Both the position numbers and the translations under genes were made by a program. Below, one piece after another: positions 30,060-39,168 of a stretch of 64,000 nucleotides of DNA. The notes beneath the pieces are model-generated. The model searched no databases and was not told the DNA's origin. It saw only the letters and a program-made list of their open reading frames with translations. The stretch comes from Hyphomicrobiales bacterium. Lineage in GTDB: Bacteria; Pseudomonadota; Alphaproteobacteria; Rhizobiales; Rhizobiaceae. Position 1 is the stretch's first letter. Each line of letters begins with the position of its first letter. The stretch covers positions 1 to 64,000 of the forward strand of contig UEGQ01000027.1 in NCBI GenBank assembly GCA_900466005.1. The letters are read 5' to 3'.

Positions 30060-30218
30060 GTGTCCTTCACCCGCATCTCCGCCGCCGCACTGGTCGGCCT
30101 CGCACTTCTTTCGCTCGCCGGCTGCGGCAACACCATCCGCGGCATCGGTCGCGACGTCGGCAATGCCGTCGACGCCACCCAGGACGCCGGACGCAGCGTC
30201 GCCCACTCGGTCGACTGA
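30060..30218 (+). CDS. Entericidin-like small lipoprotein 1
   Basis: 52 residues starting with GTG after a GAGGAGAGG site. Signal peptide with lipobox LAGC (Cys ~22), then CGNTIRGIGRDVGNAVDAT, the classic EcnA/EcnB pattern. Entericidins are tiny outer-envelope lipoproteins, originally seen as a toxin/antidote pair involved in stress-induced lysis. A second 52-residue copy is encoded at 30921. Confidence 0.85.
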   Translation: MSFTRISAAALVGLALLSLAGCGNTIRGIGRDVGNAVDATQDAGRSVAHSVD

Positions 30219-30250
30219 TCCATCCCTGAGGTAGAGCCGGTAAACGGCCT

Positions 30251-30922
30251 TCAGCCGCCGGTCTTCGGATCGGCGAGCGCCTTCAGTTCATGCTCCAGGT
30301 CGCCGTAGCCGGTGAAGCGGTATTCGTAGTCGAGCTTCAGGTAGTCGGCCGCCCATTTTGCCTTGGCCTGCAATTCCGCGTCTTCGGTCTGGGCGAGGTA
30401 GACGAGCTTCGTGTAGTTGCCGAAGACCATGTCGCGGATTTCGGGATGGCGGTCGAGCTTCAGGGGTTCGATGACGAAGGCCTCGAACTGGCGGGTGATC
30501 AGGTCCGTCAGGTAGAACGCGGTGAATTCGCTCTCGCATTCGGCGAGGAACTTTTCCGTTCCTGTGAAGAAGGCGTAGCAATGCGGACCGGAGAGCCGCT
30601 CGATACCTTCCTCGCGACAGATCCGGTCGATCTCGCCTTGCGTGCCGCATTCGGCGTAGCCGATGAAGATTTTCGCATGTCCTTCGGACCGCGCCTCGGC
30701 AATCTTTTGGCGCAGGGCCGGCGCGATCCTTTCCGGCCAGACATGCCAGATCGCAGGCAGACATTCGAGCGTCAGATGATCGAGCCCGTTCAGGGCCTTC
30801 ACCGCCAGAATCTCCCGCGCGATCGCGCCGCAGGCGATGACGTGAACTTTTCCGGCCGCCCCGCGTTGGAGCAAGGCAGAGCCGAACACTTCATCGCCAT
30901 CGTTTACGGAGTTCTCGACCAT
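30251..30922 (-). CDS. DUF1638 protein
   Basis: 223 residues if started at the ATG at 30922. The DUF1638 domain begins at KVHVIACGAIAREI and continues through FIGYAECGTQGEIDR and LSGPHCYAFFTG; conserved Cys and His in these motifs could bind a metal or cofactor. I recall this family as a neighbour of corrinoid methyltransferase genes in methanogens and proteobacteria, which fits this island. The proposed start overlaps the start codon of the divergent entericidin 2 gene by 2 bp and has no clear ribosome site, so a shorter start (a GTG ~11 residues in) is possible. Confidence 0.8.
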   Translation of the reverse strand: MVENSVNDGDEVFGSALLQRGAAGKVHVIACGAIAREILAVKALNGLDHLTLECLPAIWHVWPERIAPALRQKIAEARSEGHAKIFIGYAECGTQGEIDRICREEGIERLSGPHCYAFFTGTEKFLAECESEFTAFYLTDLITRQFEAFVIEPLKLDRHPEIRDMVFGNYTKLVYLAQTEDAELQAKAKWAADYLKLDYEYRFTGYGDLEHELKALADPKTGG

Positions 30923-31079
30923 GATCTTCAGGAAACTCGCAATCGCTACGGTTCTTCTCGCGTCGGGCGTCGCTCTTGCCGGCTGCGGCAACACCATCCG
31001 GGGCATGGGCAAGGACACCGCCAACGCCGTCGATGCGACCCAGGCCGCCGGGCAGGACGTCGAGAACGCCTCGAAGTAG
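30921..31079 (+). CDS. Entericidin-like small lipoprotein 2
   Basis: 52 residues, ATG after ACGGAG. The lipobox is LAGC, followed by CGNTIRGMGKDTANAVDATQAAG; the same core as entericidin 1. The gene starts head-on with the DUF1638 gene. The two entericidins therefore bracket DUF1638, as if a tandem pair had been split by it. Confidence 0.85.
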   Translation: MIFRKLAIATVLLASGVALAGCGNTIRGMGKDTANAVDATQAAGQDVENASK

Positions 31080-31098
31080 GCTGCCGGGGGCGTTTCCG

Positions 31099-31248
31099 AT
31101 GTCGCCGCAATCGCTCGCGAGGCTCAGCGCCTATTATATGGTTGCCGCCGTCATGGCGGCAAGCCTGTCGTCCGTCTGGCCGCATCTCGGCCAGCAGGCG
31201 GGGCCGGCGGCCGGGACGGTCGCCGGAGAGAGGGACACCGGCCGCTGA
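31099..31248 (+). CDS. Possible small membrane peptide
   Basis: 49 codons right after entericidin 2 (20 bp gap), with one hydrophobic segment (AYYMVAAVMAASLSSVW). The ribosome site is weak (GGGGGCG). I cannot name a family; it could be a real micro-protein cotranscribed with the entericidin, or chance coding. Confidence 0.35.
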   Translation: MSPQSLARLSAYYMVAAVMAASLSSVWPHLGQQAGPAAGTVAGERDTGR

Positions 31249-31297
31249 GGCGGCCGGCGCACGGGTTTTCGTGCCTACCGGCGGACCGTCTTTGCGA

Positions 31298-31999
<702 letters not shown>

Positions 32000-32096
32000 T
32001 GTATTGGTTCCCGCTTGCCTGAAACGCGATTCCGATTGCAGTTCGAGACTGCCTGTGATGCAGTTAAACCGCAATATAGCAGAAACCCCCTTTCGA

Positions 32097-32125
32097 ATGC
32101 GACGTCGCATGCCGCGAAAAGCGAC
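32097..32125. promoter_or_regulatory. GCGAC operator between corrinoid and mttB genes
   Basis: A perfect palindrome ATGCGACGTCGCAT (32097-32110) is followed by AAAAGCGAC ending at 32125; the two GCGAC units are 22 bp apart. Matching pairs are found upstream of the GbdR-like gene and of the PF13769-metV-metF unit. Confidence 0.5.
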
Positions 32126-32284
32126 GGCGGCGGCAAGGTCGACGCCGGTCGGGTGCCCGCCCCGTGCGTTCCGATGTCTGTCTCATGCAAGTGGTTGGCG
32201 CATTAAGAAAGGTTTCACGCCTCAAAACGAATAGCATAGCCGCGATAACGAGCGCCGCTCGGGCGCGAGAGTGAGGAAAAGACC

Positions 32285-33856
32285 ATGGACGAGACGACAG
32301 AGCAGACGGGCGCCGCCGCAGGCCGACGTTCCCGGGGCGAGGGCCGCGGGGCGGCCGCACGCCGGGCATCGCGCGGAGGAGCGGGCGCGGGCCCGCAGAT
32401 GCCCTACATCACCCGCAAGATCGCGGTCTACGAAGTGCTGGACGAGGAAGGTCTCTCGATCATCGAGCGCAATGCCGACACCGTGCTCGAGGAAATCGGC
32501 ATCGAGTTCCGCGACGACGCCGAGGCGCTCGACATGTGGAGACAGGCCGGCGCCGACGTGAAGGGCGAGCGCGTGCATTTCCCGAAGGGGCTCTGCCGCG
32601 AACTCCTGAAGACCGCGCCCTCGGAATTCACCTGGCATGCCCGCAACCCGGAACGCAGCGTCCAGATCGGCGGCAAGGCTACCGTCTTCGCGCCCGTCTA
32701 CGGCTCGCCCTTCGTGCGCGACCTCGACGGCAACCGCCGCTATGCGACGCTCGAGGACTTCCGCAATCTCGTGAAGCTCGCCTACATGGCGCCCTCGATC
32801 CATTCGTCCGGCGGCACGGTCTGCGAGCCGGTGGACATTCCGGTGAACAAGCGTCACCTGGACATGGTCTACAGCCACATCAAATATTCCGACAAGCCGT
32901 TCATGGGCTCGGTGACCGCGCCGGAACGCGCGGAAGACTCCGTCGCCATGGCGAAGCTGGTCTTCGGCGACGAGTTCGTCGAGAACAATTGCGTGATGCT
33001 GAACCTCATCAACGCCAACTCGCCGATGGTCTTCGACGAGACGATGCTCGGCGCCGCCAAGGTCTATGCCCGCCACAACCAGGCCTGCGTGCTCTCGCCG
33101 TTCATCCTGTCGGGCGCGATGAGCCCGGTCACCGTCGCCGGCACGCTGACGCAGATCCTCGCGGAAGTTCTCGCCGGCGCCTCCTTCACCCAGCTCGTGC
33201 GTCCCGGCGCGCCGGTGCTCTTCGGCACCTTCGCCGCCTCGATCTCGATGCAGTCGGGCGCGCCCACCTTCGGCACGCCGGAACCGGCGCTCGTCTCCTA
33301 TGGCGCGGCCCAGCTCGCCCGCCGTCTCGGCCTGCCGTTCCGGACCGGCGGCTCGCTCTGCGCCTCCAAGGTGCCGGACGCCCAGGCCGCGCATGAAAGC
33401 GCCAACACGCTGAACATGACGCTGCTTGCCGGCACGAACTTCGTGCTGCACGCCGCCGGCTGGCTCGAAGGCGGGCTTGCCGCCTGCTACGAGAAGTTCA
33501 TGATCGACCAGGACCAGCTCGGCATGATGCAGAAGATGGCCGCCGGCGTCGATCTCTCCGAAAGCGGCCAGGCGATGGACGCGATCCGCGAAGTCGGCCC
33601 CGGCGCGCACTATCTCGGCTGCGCCCACACCCAGGCGAACTTCCAGACGGCTTTCTATCGCTCTGCACTCGCCGACAACAACTCGTTCGAGCAGTGGGAG
33701 ATCGAGGGCAAGAAGCGGATCGAGGACCGCGCCAACGCGCTCTGCCGTTCGTGGCTCGATTCTTACGAAGCGCCGGCGCTCGATCCGGCGATCGACGAGG
33801 CGCTCATCGCCTATATCGCCAAGCGCAAGGACGAGATGCCCGACGCCTTCTCTTGA
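32285..33856 (+). CDS. MttB-family quaternary/tertiary amine:corrinoid methyltransferase (non-pyrrolysine)
   Basis: 523 residues, full-length MttB superfamily TIM barrel. There is no in-frame amber codon, so it belongs to the non-Pyl branch, which includes glycine betaine (MtgB), proline betaine, carnitine and butyrobetaine enzymes. Recognisable family segments: YGSPFVRDLDGNRRYATLEDF, KPFMGSVTAPERAEDSV, GTLTQILAEVLAGASFTQL and AGTNFVLHAAGWLEGGL. The first ~36 residues are an Arg/Gly-rich low-complexity extension (GRRSRGEGRGAAARRASRGG). The substrate cannot be read from sequence; the betaine-type importer nearby hints at a betaine. Confidence 0.94.
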   Translation: MDETTEQTGAAAGRRSRGEGRGAAARRASRGGAGAGPQMPYITRKIAVYEVLDEEGLSIIERNADTVLEEIGIEFRDDAEALDMWRQAGADVKGERVHFPKGLCRELLKTAPSEFTWHARNPERSVQIGGKATVFAPVYGSPFVRDLDGNRRYATLEDFRNLVKLAYMAPSIHSSGGTVCEPVDIPVNKRHLDMVYSHIKYSDKPFMGSVTAPERAEDSVAMAKLVFGDEFVENNCVMLNLINANSPMVFDETMLGAAKVYARHNQACVLSPFILSGAMSPVTVAGTLTQILAEVLAGASFTQLVRPGAPVLFGTFAASISMQSGAPTFGTPEPALVSYGAAQLARRLGLPFRTGGSLCASKVPDAQAAHESANTLNMTLLAGTNFVLHAAGWLEGGLAACYEKFMIDQDQLGMMQKMAAGVDLSESGQAMDAIREVGPGAHYLGCAHTQANFQTAFYRSALADNNSFEQWEIEGKKRIEDRANALCRSWLDSYEAPALDPAIDEALIAYIAKRKDEMPDAFS

Positions 33857-33889
33857 AGGCATCCCGAAGCCAGGGAGCAAGGCGGAGCG

Positions 33890-33958
33890 GTGGCGGTGGC
33901 CGACATGATCCAGGAGGAGGTCTGGCGTCCGCATTACAAGTTCGAGGGGCCGCGGTGA
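33890..33958 (+). CDS. Micro-ORF coupled to the downstream Fe-S gene
   Basis: GTG start, 22 codons, ending ...HYKFEGPR. Its TGA overlaps the GTG of the next gene in the sequence GTGA, a typical translational-coupling junction. It has purine-rich ribosome sites in front (GGGAGCAAGGCGGAG). An internal ATG at 33905 is an alternative start. It may be a regulatory leader or a small protein; it could also be chance. Confidence 0.35.
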   Translation: MAVADMIQEEVWRPHYKFEGPR

Positions 33959-34644
33959 GCGGCCCCGAGAGCCTGCGCGCGGCGCTCCGGCCGCACGGGC
34001 TCATGCCGCGCGGCAGCGTGCATTTCCCGGACGGGGAGGGCGGACCTCGCCTTCCGGGCGGCAAGACGGCCCGCACGATCGTGCTCGTCGGCCATGCCGG
34101 CGACGCGATGTGGCAGGCCTTCTGCGACTGGCGGGCGACAATGCCCGCCGACCTTGCCGACCCGCTCGACACATGGTCGAAGGCGGTGATCGGCGCAATC
34201 GCCGAAGGCTTCGGCGCATTTCCCTTCTATCCCTCCGATCCGCCCTACCAGCCGTTCCAGCGCTGGGCGATCGCCGCCGAAGGGCTTGCGGCCTCGCCGC
34301 TCGGCATCCTCGCCCATCCCCGCTACGGCCTCTGGCACGGCTATCGGGCCGCGCTCGGCTTCGCGGAGGACTTCTCGGACATCGAGACGGAAGAGGTGCC
34401 GCGGGCGCCGGTCTGTGAAAGCTGCCGCGAGAAGCCGTGCCTGACGGCCTGTCCTGCCGGTGCGGTGACGGAGGGAAGTTTCGACGTCGCGGCCTGCCGG
34501 CGCCATCTCGCGTCGGAGGAGGGGCGGACCTGCCGCGACGAGGGCTGCCGGGCACGCGCAGCCTGCCCGGTCGGACGCGACTACACCTATCCGGCGGAGG
34601 AGATCCGCTTCCATATGGCGGCGCTTTCGCTTCCCTCCGGCTGA
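33955..34644 (+). CDS. 4Fe-4S ferredoxin-domain protein downstream of mttB
   Basis: 229 residues, GTG start. The C-terminal ~80 residues have two groups of cysteines: Cys154, 157, 162, 166 (CESCREKPCLTACP) and Cys181, 193, 198, 204 (ending in CPVG), suggesting two 4Fe-4S clusters, arranged as in the ferredoxin end of epoxyqueuosine-reductase-like proteins. The N-terminal half is a nitroreductase-free region resembling the QueG-type/'reductase' families with no B12 motif that I can see. Next to mttB, it is a candidate electron donor for corrinoid reactivation; this is inference. Confidence 0.82.
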   Translation: MSGPESLRAALRPHGLMPRGSVHFPDGEGGPRLPGGKTARTIVLVGHAGDAMWQAFCDWRATMPADLADPLDTWSKAVIGAIAEGFGAFPFYPSDPPYQPFQRWAIAAEGLAASPLGILAHPRYGLWHGYRAALGFAEDFSDIETEEVPRAPVCESCREKPCLTACPAGAVTEGSFDVAACRRHLASEEGRTCRDEGCRARAACPVGRDYTYPAEEIRFHMAALSLPSG

Positions 34645-34728
34645 CCGGCTTCCAACGCGAGGGCAAGTGCGGCATAAGTCCCGACACCGGACTGTTCACG
34701 TCAAGCGGCTTGCGCAGACAGGATATCG

Positions 34729-35523
34729 ATGAGAATTCAGCGGGTTTTCGCAAGGCGCTTCGTCGCCGCAATCATGCTGGCGGCAGCGACCGCGTGCCTA
34801 TCCGGCCCGGCGATGGCCGCCTGCCGCGACCTCGTCGTCGAGAATGGCGGGTACACGGTCTGCAGCTTCGATCCGAAGACGGAAGAGATCCGCGTCTACC
34901 ACAGCGATCCCGCGGGCAGGCCGTTTTCCGGCTTCGATGCGCTGGTGCGGCAGCTCTGGGAGGAGCGGCACTATCTCGTCTTCGGGACCAATGGCGGCAT
35001 GTACCACGACGACCTCTCGCCGGTCGGGCTCTTCGTCGAATACGGGGTTGAGCGCCGGCCGATCAGCACGAAGGCCGGATGGGGCAATTTCCACCTGCTG
35101 CCGAACGGGGTGTTTTCGGTAACGGACGGTAAGGCGGCAATCACCGAAAGCCTGCGCTATGCCCGCCGGCGTCCAGAGGCCGACTATGCGACGCAGTCGG
35201 GCCCGATGCTGGTGATCGACGGCGCGCTGCACCCGAAATTCCTGCCCGACAGCGACAGCTTCAAGATCCGCAACGGCGTCGGCGTCGACAGGGACGGCAA
35301 GGTCCATTTCGTCATCTCGAACACGCCGGTTCGTTTTTACGATTTCGCCCGCCTCTTCCGCGACACGCTCGGCTGCCCGAACGCGCTCTATCTCGACGGG
35401 ACGATTTCGAGCGCCTACATCCCCGAGCGCGGGCGGCGGGACCGGCTGTTTCCGCTCGGCCCCATCATCGCGGTGATCGGCACCGTGCCGCAACGGAGCT
35501 CCGGCAGCGGGCGGACGCCCTGA
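34729..35523 (+). CDS. Exported phosphodiester glycosidase family (DUF2233/NAGPA) protein
   Basis: 264 residues. Cleavable signal peptide (~1-30, ending GPAMA). The NAGPA-type domain has the motif FGTNGGMYHDDLSPVGLFVE, later QSGPMLVIDG and ALYLDGTISSAYIP, which are typical of this family. Relatives include human uncovering enzyme (phosphodiester alpha-GlcNAcase) and bacterial proteins acting on envelope glycans. The bacterial substrate is unknown. Confidence 0.88.
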   Translation: MRIQRVFARRFVAAIMLAAATACLSGPAMAACRDLVVENGGYTVCSFDPKTEEIRVYHSDPAGRPFSGFDALVRQLWEERHYLVFGTNGGMYHDDLSPVGLFVEYGVERRPISTKAGWGNFHLLPNGVFSVTDGKAAITESLRYARRRPEADYATQSGPMLVIDGALHPKFLPDSDSFKIRNGVGVDRDGKVHFVISNTPVRFYDFARLFRDTLGCPNALYLDGTISSAYIPERGRRDRLFPLGPIIAVIGTVPQRSSGSGRTP

Positions 35524-35536
35524 GCACCGGTTCCTC

Positions 35537-35890
35537 TCAGACAGACGACTTCGGATAGGCGCGCTCGAGGCCGCCGGAGCGCTCCAGGCCGGTGCGGAAG
35601 GCCCGGTAGGCGGGGTGCTGGCCGGATTTCGCGGCTTCCGAAAGCCGGATCTGCAGCCGGGCGGGTGCGGTGTTGCCGAGCCATTCGCCGCAGCGTTCGA
35701 GTTTCAGCGAATTGAGGAAGGGCGCGGCCGCGGCGCGGTCGATATAGAGATGCAGGCCTTCGAGCAGGCTTTCGTCCTGGGCGGGGTTCTCGAAGAGGAG
35801 CTTCAGGAAGGCCTGGTCGGCATCGGCAAGTGTCGCGAGCTTGTCGGCGACGGTTTCGCGGTCGGGGAAGGGGAGCGATTGCGCGGACAT
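35537..35890 (-). CDS. Hypothetical protein
   Basis: 117 residues from the ATG at 35890 (GAGGG site upstream). Mostly helical, no signal peptide, no recognised family. The N-terminus (LPFPDRETVADKLATLADADQAFLKLLFENPAQDE) is amphipathic. It is 114 bp downstream of the bmt stop, on the same strand, so it could be the last gene of the ABC-bmt transcript. Confidence 0.6.
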   Translation of the reverse strand: MSAQSLPFPDRETVADKLATLADADQAFLKLLFENPAQDESLLEGLHLYIDRAAAAPFLNSLKLERCGEWLGNTAPARLQIRLSEAAKSGQHPAYRAFRTGLERSGGLERAYPKSSV

Positions 35891-36004
35891 GACGTGTTCC
35901 CTCGTCTTTTGATTCGGCTGTCTTTTCACCCGGATAGGACAGCCGGGCCGGCGACGCAAGCGCGGGTGGCGGCCGCCCGGCCAGGGGCCGGGCAGTCGAT
36001 TCGA

Positions 36005-37024
36005 TCAGCCGCGACGGCGACCGCGACGCTCGCGGCCGGCATCGCCCGAGGATTCCTCGGCGGTCTTGTTGCGCAGCGGGCCGATGTGCTCGACGATGGC
36101 CTCGATCGTCGGGCGGGGCCCCGGGGTATAGTTGTCGAGCGCCTGCCGCATGGCGGCGAGGTGGCCGCAGGAGGTGCCGCAGCATCCGCCGATGATCTTC
36201 GCACCGGCGTCGCGGGCGAGCTTGGCATATTCGGCCATCAGCGGCGGCGTGCCGGAATAGTGGATCTCGGCGCCGCGATATTCCGGAATGCCGCAATTGC
36301 CCTTGACGATCACGGTGGCGGCGGGATCGGCCGACGTCATGTCGAGCAGGCTCGCCAGGATGTCGGAGGCGCCGACGCCGCAATTGGCGCCGACGGCGAC
36401 CGGACCGTCGCCGATGTCCTTCGCGACACCGTGGATGTCCTTCGGCGCAAGCCCCATCATCGTCTTGCCGGCGGTATCGAAGGAGCCGGTATAGGTGTAG
36501 GGCAGGCCGACCTTGACGGCGGCTTCGGCCGCGGCACGGATCTCCTCGGGCGAGGACATGGTCTCGATCCAGGCGATGTCGACGCCGCCGGCCTTCAGGC
36601 CCTCCATCTGCTCGACGAAGGCGGCGACGGCATCCTCGTAGGTGAGCGCGCCGAGCGGCTGCAGGAGCTCGCCCGTCGGGCCGACGGATCCGGCGACGAT
36701 GACCTTGCGCGGCGCCTTGTCGGCGACGGAGCGGGCGATCTCGGCGGCCTTCCGGTTGAGTTCGAAGACGCGATCGTCCGCCTTGTGCAGCTTCAGCCGG
36801 TGACGGGTGCCGCCGAACGAATTGGTGAGGATGATGTCGGCGCCGGCATCGACGAAATCCTGGTGAAGCTTGACGATCCGCTCCGGGTGGCTCTCGTTCC
36901 AGAGTTCTGGCGCCTCTCCGGCTTCGAGCCCCATGGCGAACAGGTTCGTGCCGGTCGCGCCGTCGGCGAGCAGGACGCCCTTTTCTGCAAGCAATCTGGA
37001 AAGCGGATCGGAAGCGGTGGCCAT
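36005..37024 (-). CDS. bmt: Betaine/other methyl donor:homocysteine S-methyltransferase (Bmt-like)
   Basis: 339 residues, homocysteine methyltransferase TIM barrel. Zinc ligands are visible in VAVGANCGVG and GGCCGTS; ADGATGTNLF and NSFGGTRHRL are family motifs. It should methylate homocysteine to methionine, with glycine betaine the likely donor in rhizobia, where a related bmt gene is known. Adjacent betaine-type ABC transporter genes, and the one-carbon island around it, agree. The last ~13 residues are an Arg-rich tail (RERRGRRRG), as in other proteins of the island. S-methylmethionine as donor cannot be excluded. Confidence 0.85.
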   Translation of the reverse strand: MATASDPLSRLLAEKGVLLADGATGTNLFAMGLEAGEAPELWNESHPERIVKLHQDFVDAGADIILTNSFGGTRHRLKLHKADDRVFELNRKAAEIARSVADKAPRKVIVAGSVGPTGELLQPLGALTYEDAVAAFVEQMEGLKAGGVDIAWIETMSSPEEIRAAAEAAVKVGLPYTYTGSFDTAGKTMMGLAPKDIHGVAKDIGDGPVAVGANCGVGASDILASLLDMTSADPAATVIVKGNCGIPEYRGAEIHYSGTPPLMAEYAKLARDAGAKIIGGCCGTSCGHLAAMRQALDNYTPGPRPTIEAIVEHIGPLRNKTAEESSGDAGRERRGRRRG

Positions 37025-37114
37025 GGGTCGTCCCCTCTAAGAAATCTGTCGGTCAACCCATAGAGAATGCCGGCCTGCGCCGCAACGGGATTTGCCGCCT
37101 GCGTCTCGCGCGGC

Positions 37115-38158
37115 TCAATCCGCGGCGGGCGGTGCGGCGACCGGCGTGACGATGGCCGCGAGGATGGTCGTGATGTCGACGGAACCGACGGTCGCGCCGT
37201 CCGCATCGATGACCGCGGCGGTGGATCGGCCGGCGCCGGTCATGGCGCGGGCGGCGTCTTCGAGACGGGTCGAGGCGGGCAGGGCGAGATCCCGCGACGT
37301 GCCGTCGACGGGCTGCATGACGGTGCCGAGTTCGATCACCCGTCCGCGGTTCACCTGCCGGACGAAGGCGGCAACATGATCGTCGGCCGGATCGAGGACG
37401 ATCTCCTCACCGCTTCCCTGCTGCACGATCTCGCCATCGCGCAGGATGACGATGCGGTCGCCGAGCGCCAGCGCCTCGTCGAGGTCGTGGGTGATGAAGA
37501 CGATGGTCTTCTTCAGCTCCGCCTGCAGGTCGAGGAGCATCGAGCGCATGTCGACCCGGATCAGCGGGTCGAGGGCGGAGAAGGCCTCGTCCATCAGCAG
37601 GATATCGGCGTCGGTGGCGAGCGCGCGGGCAATGCCGACGCGTTGCTGCATGCCGCCGGAGAGCTGGTTCGGGTAGTGATCCTCGTATCCGGAAAGACCG
37701 ACACGGACGATCCAGCGAGCGGCGCGGCGTGCGCCTTCCCGGCGGGGAACGCCCTGGACCTTCAGGCCGTAGAGCGTGTTTTCAAGGACGGTGCGGTGGG
37801 GCAGCAGCGCAAAGTTCTGGAAGACCATCGCGGTGCGGTGGCGGCGGAACTCGCGAAGCTCGGCTGCGCTCATGCGGCAGACGTCGACGCCGTCGCAGAG
37901 GATCTCGCCCGCGGTCGGTTCGATCAGCCGGTTGATGTGGCGGATCAGCGTCGACTTGCCCGAGCCGGAAAGGCCCATGACGACGGTCACCCTTCCGGCC
38001 GGAATCGTCATGTCGATGTCCTTGAGGCCGAGGACATGGCCGTAGCGGGTGTTGAGGTCGGCCTTGGAAAGGCCGGCCTTCACCGCTTCGACATAGCGCT
38101 CGCCATGCGGACCGAAGATCTTGTAGAGGCCGCGGATCTCGATCCGGCCCTCAGCCAT
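37115..38158 (-). CDS. proV: Glycine/proline betaine-type ABC transporter ATP-binding protein
   Basis: 347 residues of the ProV/OpuAA/ChoV family: Walker A GLSGSGKST, signature LSGGMQQRVG, Walker B ADILLMDEAFSALDP, and a C-terminal CBS-type sensor region (~270-345). Such importers take up quaternary amines such as glycine betaine or choline. The start overlaps the permease gene stop by 8 bp, and bmt follows 90 bp later on the same strand, so substrate import and methyl-group use seem to be coupled. Confidence 0.92.
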   Translation of the reverse strand: MAEGRIEIRGLYKIFGPHGERYVEAVKAGLSKADLNTRYGHVLGLKDIDMTIPAGRVTVVMGLSGSGKSTLIRHINRLIEPTAGEILCDGVDVCRMSAAELREFRRHRTAMVFQNFALLPHRTVLENTLYGLKVQGVPRREGARRAARWIVRVGLSGYEDHYPNQLSGGMQQRVGIARALATDADILLMDEAFSALDPLIRVDMRSMLLDLQAELKKTIVFITHDLDEALALGDRIVILRDGEIVQQGSGEEIVLDPADDHVAAFVRQVNRGRVIELGTVMQPVDGTSRDLALPASTRLEDAARAMTGAGRSTAAVIDADGATVGSVDITTILAAIVTPVAAPPAAD

Positions 38159-39065
38159 GGACGACCTCCAGGTGGCGCTGCAGGCGCTTGCCGTAGGACT
38201 GGCTCGCCCGGTCGAAGACGACGGCGATCGCCACCAGCGCGAAGCCGTTCAGGAAGCCGATGGTGAAGAACTGGTTGGTGATCGCCTGAAGGACGTTGCG
38301 GCCGAGCCCGCCGACGCCGATCATCGAGGCGACCACGACCATGGCGAGCGCCATCATGATCGTCTGGTTGACACCGGCCATGATGGTCGGGAGCGCAAGC
38401 GGCAGCTGGACGTCGAAGAGCTTGTGGCGGACGGAGGAGCCGAAGGCGTCGGCCGCCTCGATGACCTCGCGGTCGACGAGGCGGATGCCGAGATTGGTGA
38501 GGCGGATCATCGGCGGCACGGCGTAGACGACGACGGCGATCAGGCCCGGCACCTTGCCGATGCCGAAGATCATCACCACGGGGATGAGATAGACGAAGCT
38601 CGGCAGCGTCTGCATGACGTCGAGGACGGGGATCACCGCCGCCTGCAGCCGGTCGGAGCGGGAAAGCGCGATGCCGAGCGGAATGCCGACGGCGACGGAG
38701 ACGGCCGTGCAGACGGTGACCATGGCGAGCGTCACCATGGTATCCTCCCAGAGCCCGAGGAGGCCGATCGCGACCAGTGCGGCAAGCGCCCCCAATGTGA
38801 TGCGGACATCGCGGCCGACCGCCTGCACGAGCGCGGCGACGAGGAGGAGGACGAGCGGCCACGGCGCGTCGACGAAGAGCTCTTCGAGGCCGTTCAGGAG
38901 CCATTGCAGGGGCTCCGTCGCCCTGTCGATCGCATCGCCATAGGTGCGCACGAAGGTCTTGAAGGCGGCGTCGACCGCTTTGCGGACATTCCGCAACAGA
39001 TCCTCGTCGAGGGCGGGGAAACGGCAGGCGAGTTCGGGCAGGGCGGCGCAGATGCCGGAAGCCAT
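38151..39065 (-). CDS. proW: Glycine/proline betaine-type ABC transporter permease
   Basis: 304 residues with six membrane spans and the permease EAA-like loop (EAADAFGSSVRHKLFDVQLPLALPTIMAG). The cytoplasmic N-terminal ~65 residues precede the first span, as in ProW. ATG at 39065 is preferred (AAGGA site); the longer frame is noise. It is 103 bp downstream of the binding-protein gene. Confidence 0.92.
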   Translation of the reverse strand: MASGICAALPELACRFPALDEDLLRNVRKAVDAAFKTFVRTYGDAIDRATEPLQWLLNGLEELFVDAPWPLVLLLVAALVQAVGRDVRITLGALAALVAIGLLGLWEDTMVTLAMVTVCTAVSVAVGIPLGIALSRSDRLQAAVIPVLDVMQTLPSFVYLIPVVMIFGIGKVPGLIAVVVYAVPPMIRLTNLGIRLVDREVIEAADAFGSSVRHKLFDVQLPLALPTIMAGVNQTIMMALAMVVVASMIGVGGLGRNVLQAITNQFFTIGFLNGFALVAIAVVFDRASQSYGKRLQRHLEVVHG

Positions 39066-39168
39066 GTCTCGTGTTCCTTTCGGGATACCGGCGAGAAAGG
39101 TCGATACGGGCGGACGAAGGCCGGCGGAAGCCGGCCGCGCGTCGAACGGCGCGGCCGTGGGCGGTGGC

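Noticed and set aside
32285-33856. Pyrrolysine-containing trimethylamine methyltransferase
   Set aside because: The frame runs 523 codons without an amber codon, and no pyl genes are in the window. The non-Pyl branch is the proper call.
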